DNA of 18,465 nucleotides, from the NCBI GenBank assembly GCA_003695505.1, contig RFIY01000113.1, positions 1-18,465 of the forward strand, in the 5' to 3' direction. This document shows positions 1 through 7,678 of this stretch, in pieces; position 1 is the first letter of the stretch; each line of letters begins with the position of its first letter. A model generated the notes under the pieces. The model did no database searches. It worked only from the letters and a program-made list of their open reading frames with translations, and was not told where the DNA came from. The DNA comes from J088 sp003695505 [NCBI: Candidatus Dadabacteria bacterium] (GTDB lineage Bacteria; J088). The translations under genes and the position numbers were made by a program.

Positions 1-831
1 GGTGTGATGGGCGACGAGCCGGATATGGTGCGCAAGCTCAAATTCGGTCAGTTGCAGATGGTCGGTGTGACCGTATCGGGCATCGCGCAATTGCTGCCCG
101 AAATGCTGGTGCTCAATCTGCCGTTCCTGTTCAACAATTACGACGAAGTCGACTACGTCGTCGGCAAGATGAAGCCGACGTTCGAAAAGATCGCCGAAGA
201 TCGCGGCTTGTATCTGTTTGCGATGCTCGACTCGGGCATGATCACGGCGTACTCGAAAAACCTCGTCAAGACGGCGGACGAGTACATCAAGCAGCGCGTC
301 TGGATCTGGAATGCCGACCCGATCGCGGTCAAGCTGGCCGAAGTGCTGGGTGTCAACAGCGTCATGCTGCCTGTTCCCGAGGTGCTGACGTCGCTGCAGA
401 CCGGACTGATCGACACGATGTTCTCGAGTTCGACGGCACTCGTCGCGTTGCAGTGGCAGACGCAGATGAAGTACTGGTACCCGATCACGGTGCGCTACGA
501 TCCGGCCGCGATGGTCGCGACCAAAAAGATCTGGGACAAGGTATCGCCAGAGAACCGGCCGAAGTTTGAAAAGCTCAACGAAGAACTGGTCCAGGAATTC
601 CTGCGGCCGTTTATTCTCGACCTGCGCAAGACCGAAAAGCAGATCGACGAAGATCTGGTTCGTGAGGGGCATGTCAAGCGTGTCGAATTTGATCCGAAAA
701 GCGTCGAGGCCATGCGCAAGAAAGCCATGGCGACCTGGCAGGATCTTGCCGGTCAGCTCTATCCGCAGGAATTGCTCGATCAGGTGCTCGGCCTGCTCAA
801 GGAGTACCGCGCGGCACATCCGGCACAATAA
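1..831 (+). CDS. TRAP transporter substrate-binding protein, DctP family (5' end outside window)
   Basis: This is the periplasmic solute-binding subunit of a tripartite ATP-independent periplasmic (TRAP) transporter, which delivers an organic acid or similar solute to DctQ/DctM membrane partners. The frame is open from the first base, so the signal peptide and first lobe are missing; about 276 codons remain of the usual 330 or so. Family signatures are visible: the LPEMLVLNLPFLFNN segment, the 'YIKQRVWIW' strand holding the Arg that in this family usually salt-bridges a substrate carboxylate, and 'PVPEVLTSLQTGLID', the typical DctP substrate-site loop. The C-terminus is a charged helical region ending in TAA. 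No permease gene follows: a terminator comes next and the next gene is on the other strand, so DctQM must lie upstream or elsewhere. The substrate cannot be read from the sequence. Confidence 0.88.
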   Translation, partial: GVMGDEPDMVRKLKFGQLQMVGVTVSGIAQLLPEMLVLNLPFLFNNYDEVDYVVGKMKPTFEKIAEDRGLYLFAMLDSGMITAYSKNLVKTADEYIKQRVWIWNADPIAVKLAEVLGVNSVMLPVPEVLTSLQTGLIDTMFSSSTALVALQWQTQMKYWYPITVRYDPAAMVATKKIWDKVSPENRPKFEKLNEELVQEFLRPFILDLRKTEKQIDEDLVREGHVKRVEFDPKSVEAMRKKAMATWQDLAGQLYPQELLDQVLGLLKEYRAAHPAQ

Positions 832-864
832 TTCCCCCCCCAAGAAAGAAACCGATCGAACAAC

Positions 865-893
865 GGCCGGCGCAGCAGCGTCGGCCTTTTTTT
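865..893 (+). terminator. Rho-independent terminator after the DctP gene
   Basis: A nine-base-pair stem (GGCCGGCGC pairing with GCGTCGGCC, one G-T pair) closes on a four-base AGCA loop and is followed directly by seven T residues. It begins 33 bases after the TAA stop of the DctP gene. On the other strand there is no comparable T-run, so it serves mainly the plus strand. The remainder of the 832-965 gap shows only a run of eight C residues and no gene. Confidence 0.85.
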
Positions 894-965
894 GTCCTTT
901 GATTCGCGGGGGATCGTCTCCGAGCTCGGACGGCGCGCGATCAGCGCCCTCGTGAATGATGCGGA

Positions 966-1673
966 TCAGCGCTGCATGTTCAGGGACCAGTCATAGTCGC
1001 TGTAGCGAATCCGCGGCGGGCGTCCCCGTTCCCGGGTGCCGTGCCTGACCGGCTTTGGTGCGTAAGCCAGCAGCCATTCCAGACGCTGAGCGCGGCTCCG
1101 TCCAAAATCACGCGCGTACCACAGGAAGATCGGTGAGATGACCCAGGTGTGTGATGCCGGATCGTAACGATGTGTCCGGCGGCACGCCAAAAAGCGCCGC
1201 ATCTGATCGGTCAGTTGTTCCTCGAGGCACTCGTCTCGATACAATTCCGCACGCAGGGGCGGGCAGCTCACGGCCGCACAGACAAGCGCCGCGTGAATTC
1301 TGGGTTCGGCGAACTGCTTGCGCAGGATGCGGTGCTCGATATCATTCAGTGTCAGGTTTCGGCCTGCGACCGCAAAACGCTCCCGATCCCACACCGTCTG
1401 CTTGAGGGCGACGGCGACGGGCAGGGGCCGAACCCTGTGCAATTCACCGAGCGAGCGGATTGGCCAGTGATCACAGACGAGCGCGAGTGTCAACAGGTTG
1501 TATGCATTGATCCAGAACGCCGGTCCGGCCGGATCCTGAGGCCAGGTTTGTTCTGCGAACGCCTGGATCGCACGGGCGCAGGCGCCTTCCCTGACGAGCG
1601 CATCGTAGTTGACGAAGCCGTCATCGTCGATCTGCGGGCGCAACCGCGCCTCGGTATGCTCGAAAGGATCCAC
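966..1673 (-). CDS. DUF547 domain-containing protein
   Basis: A 235-residue protein of the DUF547 family, whose biochemical function is not established. The family hallmarks appear in order: 'FWINAYNLLTL' at about residues 53-63, 'LTLNDIEHRILR' at 107-118, 'PRIHAALVCAAVSCPPLR' at 124-141 with the conserved cysteines, 'ISPIFLWYARDFG' at 179-191, and the terminal 'DYDWSLN' at 226-232. It covers essentially one domain. The start is GTG, placed directly after the TGA of the upstream thioesterase-like gene with no spacer, so translation is probably coupled. I see no signal peptide at this start, whereas many DUF547 proteins are exported, so a different start or a cytoplasmic role is possible. It is the last gene of the purD cluster. 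Confidence 0.85.
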   Translation of the reverse strand: MDPFEHTEARLRPQIDDDGFVNYDALVREGACARAIQAFAEQTWPQDPAGPAFWINAYNLLTLALVCDHWPIRSLGELHRVRPLPVAVALKQTVWDRERFAVAGRNLTLNDIEHRILRKQFAEPRIHAALVCAAVSCPPLRAELYRDECLEEQLTDQMRRFLACRRTHRYDPASHTWVISPIFLWYARDFGRSRAQRLEWLLAYAPKPVRHGTRERGRPPRIRYSDYDWSLNMQR

Positions 1674-2540
1674 TCAGGCAGACGCGACGAGGCCGGATAA
1701 CCGCAGCGCGACGGACGGCCGCTCGGCGGGGGTGCCAGCTGCGCCACAATGATAGAGGGCGACAGCGGATTCGAATCTGTCATGATGCTGTTCCAGCCAC
1801 GTTCGCGCTTCAAAACGCTGGCCGGCTGCAAACGGTTTGCGAAAAAACACGTCCAGTTCCCGAAAACGGAGGCGATCCAGGGGCGCATCGCAGTGTCGCG
1901 CAAACGCGCGGGCACAGCGAGTTTGTGCGTCGTCCAGATAGACGATCGTGTTGACATGGTGGTTCATGTCGGTCTGGTTGATGTGAAACCAGTCCTGTTC
2001 GACCTGCTCGGGAGCGCGTGATGGCAGCCACTGTTCGGCGGGTTGTAGCACCGGGGCATCGTCAGGGTATGTGTGGGGCACGAGTGCCTTCAGGCGTTCG
2101 GGTATTTCCGTCAGTCGTCTTTCCTGCGGCGGCGCGAAGGGGCGGGTCAGGGCAATCCAGTATTCGCCCCGCGCTGCCGTCGCGTCATCATCGGTGACGA
2201 GCTCACAGGTGCCACCCAGATGGATGCGGCGCAGGTTGGCCGCGGTTCTGTCTTCCTGCACATAGAGGCGCACTTCGGTGCGTCGCTGCAATGGCTGACC
2301 GACCTTGACCCGCGCTCCGGTCGTGCGATAACGGAGGACGTGGTTGATTGGAATGATGCCTGACTCGCGCTGCTCGGCAAACGGCCATTGCGCCTCGAAC
2401 AATCGGTAGATGGCCTCGCCCATGCTGGTGTTGAGATGCGCGACGATCAGTTCATCTGCCTGATTGACCATGTCCCAGCGGGCAGGACGCGCACTGAGGT
2501 CGGTCAGCGCATCCAGTCGTGTCCGCGCCGTTGGTGTCAT
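1674..2540 (-). CDS. Acyl-ACP thioesterase-like double-hotdog protein
   Basis: A 288-residue soluble protein that looks like two tandem hotdog domains. The second half carries 'DMNHHVNTIVYLDDAQ' (residues 191-206), matching the D-x-N-x-H-V-N-x-x-x-Y catalytic motif of plant and bacterial acyl-ACP thioesterases, in which the Asn and His help hydrolyse the acyl thioester. It is followed by 'RELDVFFRKPFAAGQ' (227-241), typical of a hotdog beta strand. The first half has 'PINHVLRYRTTGARVKVGQPL' (split at about 64-84), the counterpart strand region. The length fits acyl-ACP thioesterases (250-300 residues). I infer acyl-thioester hydrolysis, but the substrate is unknown and a binding-only role is possible. 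The ATG overlaps the purD TGA (ATGA), indicating translational coupling. Confidence 0.62.
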   Translation of the reverse strand: MTPTARTRLDALTDLSARPARWDMVNQADELIVAHLNTSMGEAIYRLFEAQWPFAEQRESGIIPINHVLRYRTTGARVKVGQPLQRRTEVRLYVQEDRTAANLRRIHLGGTCELVTDDDATAARGEYWIALTRPFAPPQERRLTEIPERLKALVPHTYPDDAPVLQPAEQWLPSRAPEQVEQDWFHINQTDMNHHVNTIVYLDDAQTRCARAFARHCDAPLDRLRFRELDVFFRKPFAAGQRFEARTWLEQHHDRFESAVALYHCGAAGTPAERPSVALRLSGLVASA

Positions 2541-3826
2541 GTCGCCGTATGGCCCCGTTGGCGCCGCAGCTCACGCAGCGCGATGTCGGTGCGGTACTGG
2601 GCGCCAGGCCAGGCGACGCGTTCGACGACGCCGTAGGCGCGCGCACGAGCCGTTTCGATGTCCGCGCCGCGGGCGGTTACACCCAGGACGCGCCCACCTG
2701 CGGTGACGATGCGTCCGCGGTCCAGTTTCGTGCCGGCGTGAAAGATGACGACATCCGGGTCATCGTCCGGCAATTCGGGAAGCTCGACACCCGTACGAAC
2801 CGTGCCCGGGTAGCCTTCGCTCGCGAGAACGACGCAGATCGTGTACCCATCATGCCATTCAGGCTCCGGGGCGTCCGAGAGGCGTCCGTCGGCCGTCGCC
2901 ATCAGCAGTGGGGCGAGGTCGCTGGCCAGATGGACCATCAATGGCTGGCATTCAGGATCACCGAAGCGCACGTTGTATTCCAGCACGTATGGTTCGCCAT
3001 CGACGATCATCAGACCGCAGTAGAGGACCCCGCGGTAATCGATGTTCTCGGCGCGGAATCCGGCGACCGTGCGCTCCAGTACCTCGGTTCTGATCCTTTG
3101 CCAGAGCGTTTCATCGACGAGGGTCGTCGGTACATAGGCGCCCATGCCGCCCGTGTTGGGGCCGGTATCGCCGTCACCGATGCGTTTGTGGTCCTGGCTG
3201 GGGGCCAGCGGGACGATCGTTTCGCCGTCGACGAGCGCGAGGATGCTGACTTCTTCCCCCTCGAGGCAAGATTCGATCAGGATGCGCGTGCCAGCATCGC
3301 CAAATTGCCGCCGCACGAGCATGCTGTCGATCGCCTGCTCTGCTTCCTCTACCGTTGATGCGACGACGACGCCCTTGCCCGCCGCGAGGCCGTCTGCCTT
3401 GACGACAATGGGCGCGCCCCGTTCGCGAACCCAGGCCCGCGCTTCGTCAGCATCGGAAAATACAGCAAAATCGGCGGTGGGAATGCCATGGCGTGCCATG
3501 AATTCCTTGGAAACGATTTTGGATCCCTCGAAGCGGGCGCCCGCGCTACCGGGGCCGAATACTGCCATGCCCTCGTCACGCAACGTGTCGGCCAGGCCGG
3601 CGACCAGGGGCGCCTCGGGGCCGATCACGACAAGATCGACCCCCGCCTGCCGCAGACGAGCGCCGAAATCGGCGTCGAGCGGATCCGTCCCTGGCCAGGT
3701 GGGGCCGACGTTGATCCAACCGGCATTGCCCGGGATGCCGATGACTTCGTTGACTTCGGGGCTTTGCGCCAGTTTCCAGCCCAGTGCGTGTTCGCGGCCC
3801 CCACCTCCGATCACGGCAATCTTCAT
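2537..3826 (-). CDS. purD: Phosphoribosylamine-glycine ligase (GAR synthetase)
   Basis: Cytoplasmic ATP-grasp enzyme of de novo purine synthesis, joining glycine to 5-phosphoribosylamine with ATP to give GAR. The 429-residue length is normal. It opens with 'MKIAVIGGGGREHALGWKL', the N-domain loop diagnostic of PurD, and has the ATP-grasp segment 'IVVKADGLAAGKGVVVAS' near residue 145, 'SQDHKRIGDGDTGPNTGGMG' near 210-230, and the metal-binding 'EYNVRFGDPECQ' near 285-296. The chosen ATG gives the family-standard N-terminus and has GGAG ten bases upstream. The same frame stays open far upstream, but that stretch is antisense to the glycosyltransferase and is not PurD-like. purH is not next door, as it often is; instead a thioesterase-like gene overlaps its stop codon. 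Confidence 0.96.
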   Translation of the reverse strand: MKIAVIGGGGREHALGWKLAQSPEVNEVIGIPGNAGWINVGPTWPGTDPLDADFGARLRQAGVDLVVIGPEAPLVAGLADTLRDEGMAVFGPGSAGARFEGSKIVSKEFMARHGIPTADFAVFSDADEARAWVRERGAPIVVKADGLAAGKGVVVASTVEEAEQAIDSMLVRRQFGDAGTRILIESCLEGEEVSILALVDGETIVPLAPSQDHKRIGDGDTGPNTGGMGAYVPTTLVDETLWQRIRTEVLERTVAGFRAENIDYRGVLYCGLMIVDGEPYVLEYNVRFGDPECQPLMVHLASDLAPLLMATADGRLSDAPEPEWHDGYTICVVLASEGYPGTVRTGVELPELPDDDPDVVIFHAGTKLDRGRIVTAGGRVLGVTARGADIETARARAYGVVERVAWPGAQYRTDIALRELRRQRGHTAT

Positions 3827-3964
3827 GGTGACGATACTCCGTAGATGTCTCATAGTGATGGATTCCATTGTACTGATTGTCCGACCGTGATTCCGTGCGG
3901 CACGATAAATGACGTTTGGACTGTCCGAACATCCATCTGTTTCATCCGCAGATACAGGGTGCGA
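3827..3964. other. Divergent intergenic region between purD and the glycosyltransferase
   Basis: These 138 bases must hold the promoters for both directions. AT-richer words occur, for example GATAAA at 3904-3909 (plus) and TACAAT at 3867-3872 (minus), but neither has a convincing -35 box at a normal distance. I see no clear PurR-type palindrome. Confidence 0.4.
3837..3840 (-). promoter_or_regulatory. Shine-Dalgarno site of purD
   Basis: GGAG on the minus strand, ten bases before the ATG at 3826. It supports the MKIAVIGG start over the in-frame ATG just upstream (MRHLRSIVT...), which would lengthen the protein beyond the family N-terminus. Confidence 0.55.
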
Positions 3965-5146
3965 ATGCTCGAGTTCTGGCAAACGTTCATGCTGGTCAAC
4001 GCCGTGTGCCTCGTTGGCACGGCGATCATTGCCATTCTCGACCACCTGTTTTACCCGCCGCTGCCGGCGGGTGCTTCCGCCGAACACCGCCACGAGCAGC
4101 CTCGGCCGCGGGTGACGATCCTGATCCCGGCGCGCAACGAAGAAGCCAATATCGAAGGGTGCGTGCTCAGCGCGTTCAACCAGACCTATCCAGATCTGGA
4201 AGTGATTGTTGTCGATGATAACTCGACGGATCGTACCGGAGATCTGCTCCGCGAGCTGGCGGCAGTCGACGATCGCCTCACCGTGGTCGAGGGGCAGCCG
4301 CTGCCCGAGGGATGGATAGGCAAAGGCTGGGCGCTGTATCAGGGGCACCAGAAGGCAACGGGGAAATGGATCATGCTGCTCGACGCGGATGTCCGCCTCG
4401 AACCCTGGGCCGTGGATCAGCTCGTCGCGCGCGCGGAGCGTCAGAATATCGATTTTCTCAATCCCTATCCGTATTTCGTCAACGTGTCGTTCTGGGAAAA
4501 GGTCATGCAACCGCTGCTGTGGGGCATCGTCCGGATCCGCTTTCCGCTGATCTTCGTGAACCAGCGTCTGACGCGCCGTAATCCGGCATTCGCGATGGCG
4601 TTTGGCCCCTGTATTCTTGTGCGCAAGGAGTCCTACGACGCCGTGGGCGGGCACCGGCATGTCGCGATGGACATTCTCGAGGATGTCGCGCTGGCGAAGC
4701 TGATGCGCAATCGCGGCTACCGAACCTGCGTACTCAATGGTAAGAATCTGCTGCGTGTGCGTATGTATCACAACCTGCGCGAGCTGATGGATGGCTGGGG
4801 CAAGACGGCCTACGGCGCGATGGGCTACAACCTGCCGTTGATGCTTGCCGCGGTGTTTGGGCTGACCTTCGCGGCGGCTCAGCCCTTTGCGACGCTCGCC
4901 TGGGGGGCAATCACCGCGAACCAGACCTGGATGTCGCTCGGGCTGTTTCAGGTTCTGGGCGTGATGTGGCGCCGTATCCTCGATCACAACGAAAACGATT
5001 TCCCGCTCTGGACGATTCTGCTCCATCCAGTCGCGATTATGGTCGTGCTGTATATTCAGCTCCGCGCCGTCTGGCAGTACTACTTTGGTGCATATCGGTG
5101 GAAAGACCGGCAGTACCACAAGCCGAAACCGGCGTCTACGAAGTAG
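3965..5146 (+). CDS. Membrane-associated family 2 glycosyltransferase
   Basis: A 393-residue GT2 (GT-A fold) enzyme that should transfer a sugar from a nucleotide donor to a membrane-borne acceptor. Residues 6-27 form an N-terminal hydrophobic helix. The catalytic domain shows 'VTILIPARNEEANIEGC' (50-66), 'VVDDNSTDRTG' (82-92), the metal-binding 'LLDADVR' (138-144), and 'DILEDVALAKLMR' (236-248) with the probable catalytic Asp240. Then comes 'RMYHNLRELMDGWGK', the counterpart of the RxxRW region, and two or three hydrophobic C-terminal helices (about 289-315, 348-368). The layout resembles CrtQ and HpnB-type enzymes acting on carotenoids or hopanoids, but I cannot fix the acceptor. The ATG at 3965 is preferred: it starts just before the first helix and has CAGGG five bases upstream. 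The molybdoenzyme gene follows 12 bases later. Confidence 0.85.
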   Translation: MLEFWQTFMLVNAVCLVGTAIIAILDHLFYPPLPAGASAEHRHEQPRPRVTILIPARNEEANIEGCVLSAFNQTYPDLEVIVVDDNSTDRTGDLLRELAAVDDRLTVVEGQPLPEGWIGKGWALYQGHQKATGKWIMLLDADVRLEPWAVDQLVARAERQNIDFLNPYPYFVNVSFWEKVMQPLLWGIVRIRFPLIFVNQRLTRRNPAFAMAFGPCILVRKESYDAVGGHRHVAMDILEDVALAKLMRNRGYRTCVLNGKNLLRVRMYHNLRELMDGWGKTAYGAMGYNLPLMLAAVFGLTFAAAQPFATLAWGAITANQTWMSLGLFQVLGVMWRRILDHNENDFPLWTILLHPVAIMVVLYIQLRAVWQYYFGAYRWKDRQYHKPKPASTK

Positions 5147-5158
5147 ACTGTTTGACAT

Positions 5159-7357
5159 ATGACGGAAACCACGACAACGTTCTGCAGGATTTGCGAAGCG
5201 CTGTGTGGCCTCGAGGTCGATGTTGACGGCGGTCGGATCGTCGACGTGCGGCCCGACGCTTCCCATGTCGCCACGCAGGGGTTTGCCTGCATCAAGGGGC
5301 TCAATCAGCATCGGATGTACGCGTCTCCGGATCGCCTCCGGCGCCCCCTGCGGCGTGATGGCAGATCATTCCGCGAGGTGTCGTGGCAAGAGGCGCTCAC
5401 GGACATTGGGAAGCGCGTGCGCCGCATCCGACGGCGAGATCCCGATGGCGTTGCCATGTACGTCGGTACCGCCGCGGGTTTCTCGATGCTGCACCCGGTC
5501 TTTGCACAAGGGTTCATGAAGGGCATCGGGTCCCGGAGCATTTTCAGTACGGCGACCCAGGACTGCGCGAACAAATTTGCGGTGGCCACGCATATCTACG
5601 GCTTTCCGTTCATTCAGCCGATGCCCGATATCGAACGGACGCGATTGCTCATCGTCGTTGGCGCGAATCCAGTTGTCTCGAAGTGGAGTTTCGGGCAGGT
5701 GCCGCACCCGCTGCGCAAATTGCGCGCGATCCGGGAACGTGGGGGACGGATCGTGGTCGTCGATCCGCGGCGGACGGAAACCGCGAAGCTGGCGGACGAC
5801 TGGTTGCCGATTCGCGCCGGCAGCGATCTGGCCTTCTATCTCTCGTTTCTGCATGAGCTGTTGCGTCTTCAGCCGGATCCGGATCCCGGGACTGCACCGC
5901 ATCTCGCGGGTATCGAAACAGTGCGTGATCTGGCGAAAGGCTGGCCGGCGGAGCGGACCGCGGCGGTCACGGGGATCGACGCAATGTCCTTGCGGGCACT
6001 TGTGCGGGCCTTCGTCGAGACTGACGCGGCCGCGCTGTACAGTTCGACCGGCGTCAACATGGGCGGCCAGGGTGCCCTCTGCTTCTGGCTTCAGGAAGCC
6101 ATCAATGCGTGGGCAGGCAAGCTTGACCGGCCCGGGGGCGTCGTCGTCGGTCAGGGCATCATCGACTTCGCGGCGTTCGGGCAGCGGACGGGCATGTTCG
6201 TGCAGCCGCAGCATTCCCGGTTCGCCGGCCTGCCGACGGTCAACGACGCGCTGCCGGGCGGGATTCTCGCCGATGAAATCCTGACGCCCGGCAAAGGGCA
6301 GATCCGTGCACTGTTCGTGACCGGCGGCAACCCACTACTGACCATGGCCGACAGCGAGCGTCTGCGGCGCGCCTTTCGGCAGCTCGACCTGCTCGTGACC
6401 GTCGATATCTATCGCAACGAGACTGGAGAGCTGGCCGACTACATTCTGCCCGCGACGTCGCCGTACGAGCGCCCCGACCTGCCGTTCGCGTTTCCGCTGC
6501 TGATGGGCATGCAGACCGCACCCTACCTGCAGGCGACGCGCGCGGTCGTGCCGCCACCGGGCGAGGCCAGAGATGAAGCGACGATTTATCTCGACCTGGC
6601 GCGCGCCTGCGGCGTCTCACTCTTTGGTTCCAGGATCGCGCAGGCGGCGCTCGAGGCGATGGCCGCAGTTGCCAGCCGCCGCGCGGGCCGCCGCACGCTG
6701 CCGCTCGAGACATTGCTCAGTGGCGTTCTGCTGGCGGCGCGCCAGCCGTCGTTTGGCCAACTGCTGCGCCAGCGGCACGGTCTGCGGCGGCAGGAGGAGG
6801 TGGCCGGTACCTTTCTGGGGCAGCGCATCGCGACACGGTCCGGCAAGATCGAGCTGGCGGCACCCGAAATGGTTGACCGCGCCCGCTCGATCGAGCGCTG
6901 GTTTGCGCAGGAACAGCGTCGTATCGGCGAACTGCGCCTGATCACGCGACGGCATCCGAAAACGCACAACTCCTGGACGCACAACATCGAGGCGTTCATG
7001 ACGGACCGGTTCCGCGAGAACCACCTCTACATGCACCCGGAAGACGCGGCCCGACTCGGACTCGTCGACGGACAGACCGTCGACGTGACCTCCGCGACGG
7101 CAACCGTACGCCTGCCGGTCGAGCTGGATACCGACTTGCGGCCGGGCACCGTTGCGCTGCCGCACGGCTGGGGCCACCAGGTCGCACCCGGGCTGCGCGT
7201 GGCGTCGCGCACGGCCGGCGTCAATGTCAACCTGCTGGCAGGCAGCGGCGCCGCAAACGTCGAGCCGGTGTCAGGGATGAGCCGTTTGACCGCGATCCCC
7301 GTTCAGGTCCGCCCGGCGGCGGGTCCACGTAACACGGCAAGCTGGTCGGGAATCTGA
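5159..7357 (+). CDS. Molybdopterin (bis-MGD) oxidoreductase with N-terminal [4Fe-4S] site
   Basis: A 732-residue catalytic subunit of the DMSO-reductase/formate-dehydrogenase superfamily. The N-terminus binds a [4Fe-4S] cluster through Cys9, Cys12, Cys16 and Cys44 (C-x2-C-x3-C-x27-C), followed by Lys46 in 'ACIKG'. The molybdopterin domain follows, with 'LLIVVGANPVVSKWS' and 'IVVVDPRRTETAKLAD', and later 'LFVTGGNPLLTMAD' and 'TVDIYRNETGELADYILPA'. The C-terminal dinucleotide-binding domain (about 590-715) has 'LITRRHPKTHNSWTHN' and 'ALPHGWGHQ'. No Tat signal is present, so it is probably cytoplasmic. 'TATQDCANKF' around Cys136 lies where the Mo ligand is usually found. No electron-transfer or membrane subunit is adjacent, so the reaction and partner are unknown. 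The ATG is 12 bases after the glycosyltransferase stop and has no strong Shine-Dalgarno site. Confidence 0.87.
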   Translation: MTETTTTFCRICEALCGLEVDVDGGRIVDVRPDASHVATQGFACIKGLNQHRMYASPDRLRRPLRRDGRSFREVSWQEALTDIGKRVRRIRRRDPDGVAMYVGTAAGFSMLHPVFAQGFMKGIGSRSIFSTATQDCANKFAVATHIYGFPFIQPMPDIERTRLLIVVGANPVVSKWSFGQVPHPLRKLRAIRERGGRIVVVDPRRTETAKLADDWLPIRAGSDLAFYLSFLHELLRLQPDPDPGTAPHLAGIETVRDLAKGWPAERTAAVTGIDAMSLRALVRAFVETDAAALYSSTGVNMGGQGALCFWLQEAINAWAGKLDRPGGVVVGQGIIDFAAFGQRTGMFVQPQHSRFAGLPTVNDALPGGILADEILTPGKGQIRALFVTGGNPLLTMADSERLRRAFRQLDLLVTVDIYRNETGELADYILPATSPYERPDLPFAFPLLMGMQTAPYLQATRAVVPPPGEARDEATIYLDLARACGVSLFGSRIAQAALEAMAAVASRRAGRRTLPLETLLSGVLLAARQPSFGQLLRQRHGLRRQEEVAGTFLGQRIATRSGKIELAAPEMVDRARSIERWFAQEQRRIGELRLITRRHPKTHNSWTHNIEAFMTDRFRENHLYMHPEDAARLGLVDGQTVDVTSATATVRLPVELDTDLRPGTVALPHGWGHQVAPGLRVASRTAGVNVNLLAGSGAANVEPVSGMSRLTAIPVQVRPAAGPRNTASWSGI

Positions 7358-7373
7358 GGCGTGTACCGGGGAC

Positions 7374-7401
7374 GGGGCGCGCTGCGTCACCCGCCCTTTT
7401 T
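7374..7401 (+). terminator. Possible terminator after the molybdoenzyme gene
   Basis: GGGGCG (7374-7379) can pair with CGCCCT (7392-7397, one G-T pair) around a 12-base loop, with five T residues at 7397-7401 (the first also closes the stem). It lies 17 bases past the molybdoenzyme stop and overlaps the end of the convergent zinc-ribbon gene, where the T-run doubles as Lys codons. The stem is short and the loop long, so this is tentative. Confidence 0.35.
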
Positions 7402-7674
7402 CAGCAGCTCCTGCAGCAGGCGGTCGGCGTCTGATCTGGACAGCGCCCGGTCGGTCGAGCCGCCGAACTGGAACCAGTCGCAGCGGTTCGCGGCTTCCTT
7501 GTCATAGACCGGTTCGATGTTCGGTTCGTTGCAGTCGTGCGGCTTGCCCGGAGCGTAGTGGCGGCACTGCACGCAGGCGTGCAGCGGGCGTCCGCAATGA
7601 TCGCATTCGTCACGAAACGTGACCCGGTCACGTTCGATCGTGCCGCCGCAGAAATGGCACTTGCCGGTAATCAT
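7387..7674 (-). CDS. Small cysteine-rich zinc-ribbon protein, function unknown
   Basis: A 95-residue protein I cannot assign to a named family. Its first two thirds contain eight cysteines, arranged as three CxxC knuckles (Cys6/Cys9 in 'CHFCGG', Cys24/Cys27 in 'CDHCGRP', Cys34/Cys37 in 'CVQCRHY') plus Cys48 and Cys65, with His33 and His47 nearby. This suggests two zinc sites, each made from two pairs. The C-terminus, 'RSDADRLLQELLKKGG', looks like a short helix. It has no signal peptide and is probably a cytoplasmic binding or adaptor protein. The ATG starts four bases after the bactofilin TGA, so it is the third gene of the ffh-bactofilin transcription unit, and the tight spacing suggests coupled expression. 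I saw no catalytic motif. Confidence 0.75.
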   Translation of the reverse strand: MITGKCHFCGGTIERDRVTFRDECDHCGRPLHACVQCRHYAPGKPHDCNEPNIEPVYDKEAANRCDWFQFGGSTDRALSRSDADRLLQELLKKGG

Positions 7675-7678
7675 CGCG

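Noticed and set aside
834-841. Run of eight C residues after the DctP stop codon.
   Set aside because: It is an isolated homopolymer with no partner repeat; it could be a slippage site, but it lies outside any gene.
2519-3358. Plus-strand open frame of 279 codons opposite purD.
   Set aside because: It is the antisense shadow of the purD coding sequence and shows no recognisable protein pattern.
3827-5311. A long minus-strand open frame continuing upstream of purD, antisense to the glycosyltransferase (924 codons in total with purD).
   Set aside because: The extra residues are rich in His, Arg, Gln and Asp with no domain pattern, while the plus strand encodes a complete GT2 enzyme. The frame is open because of GC-rich codon bias.
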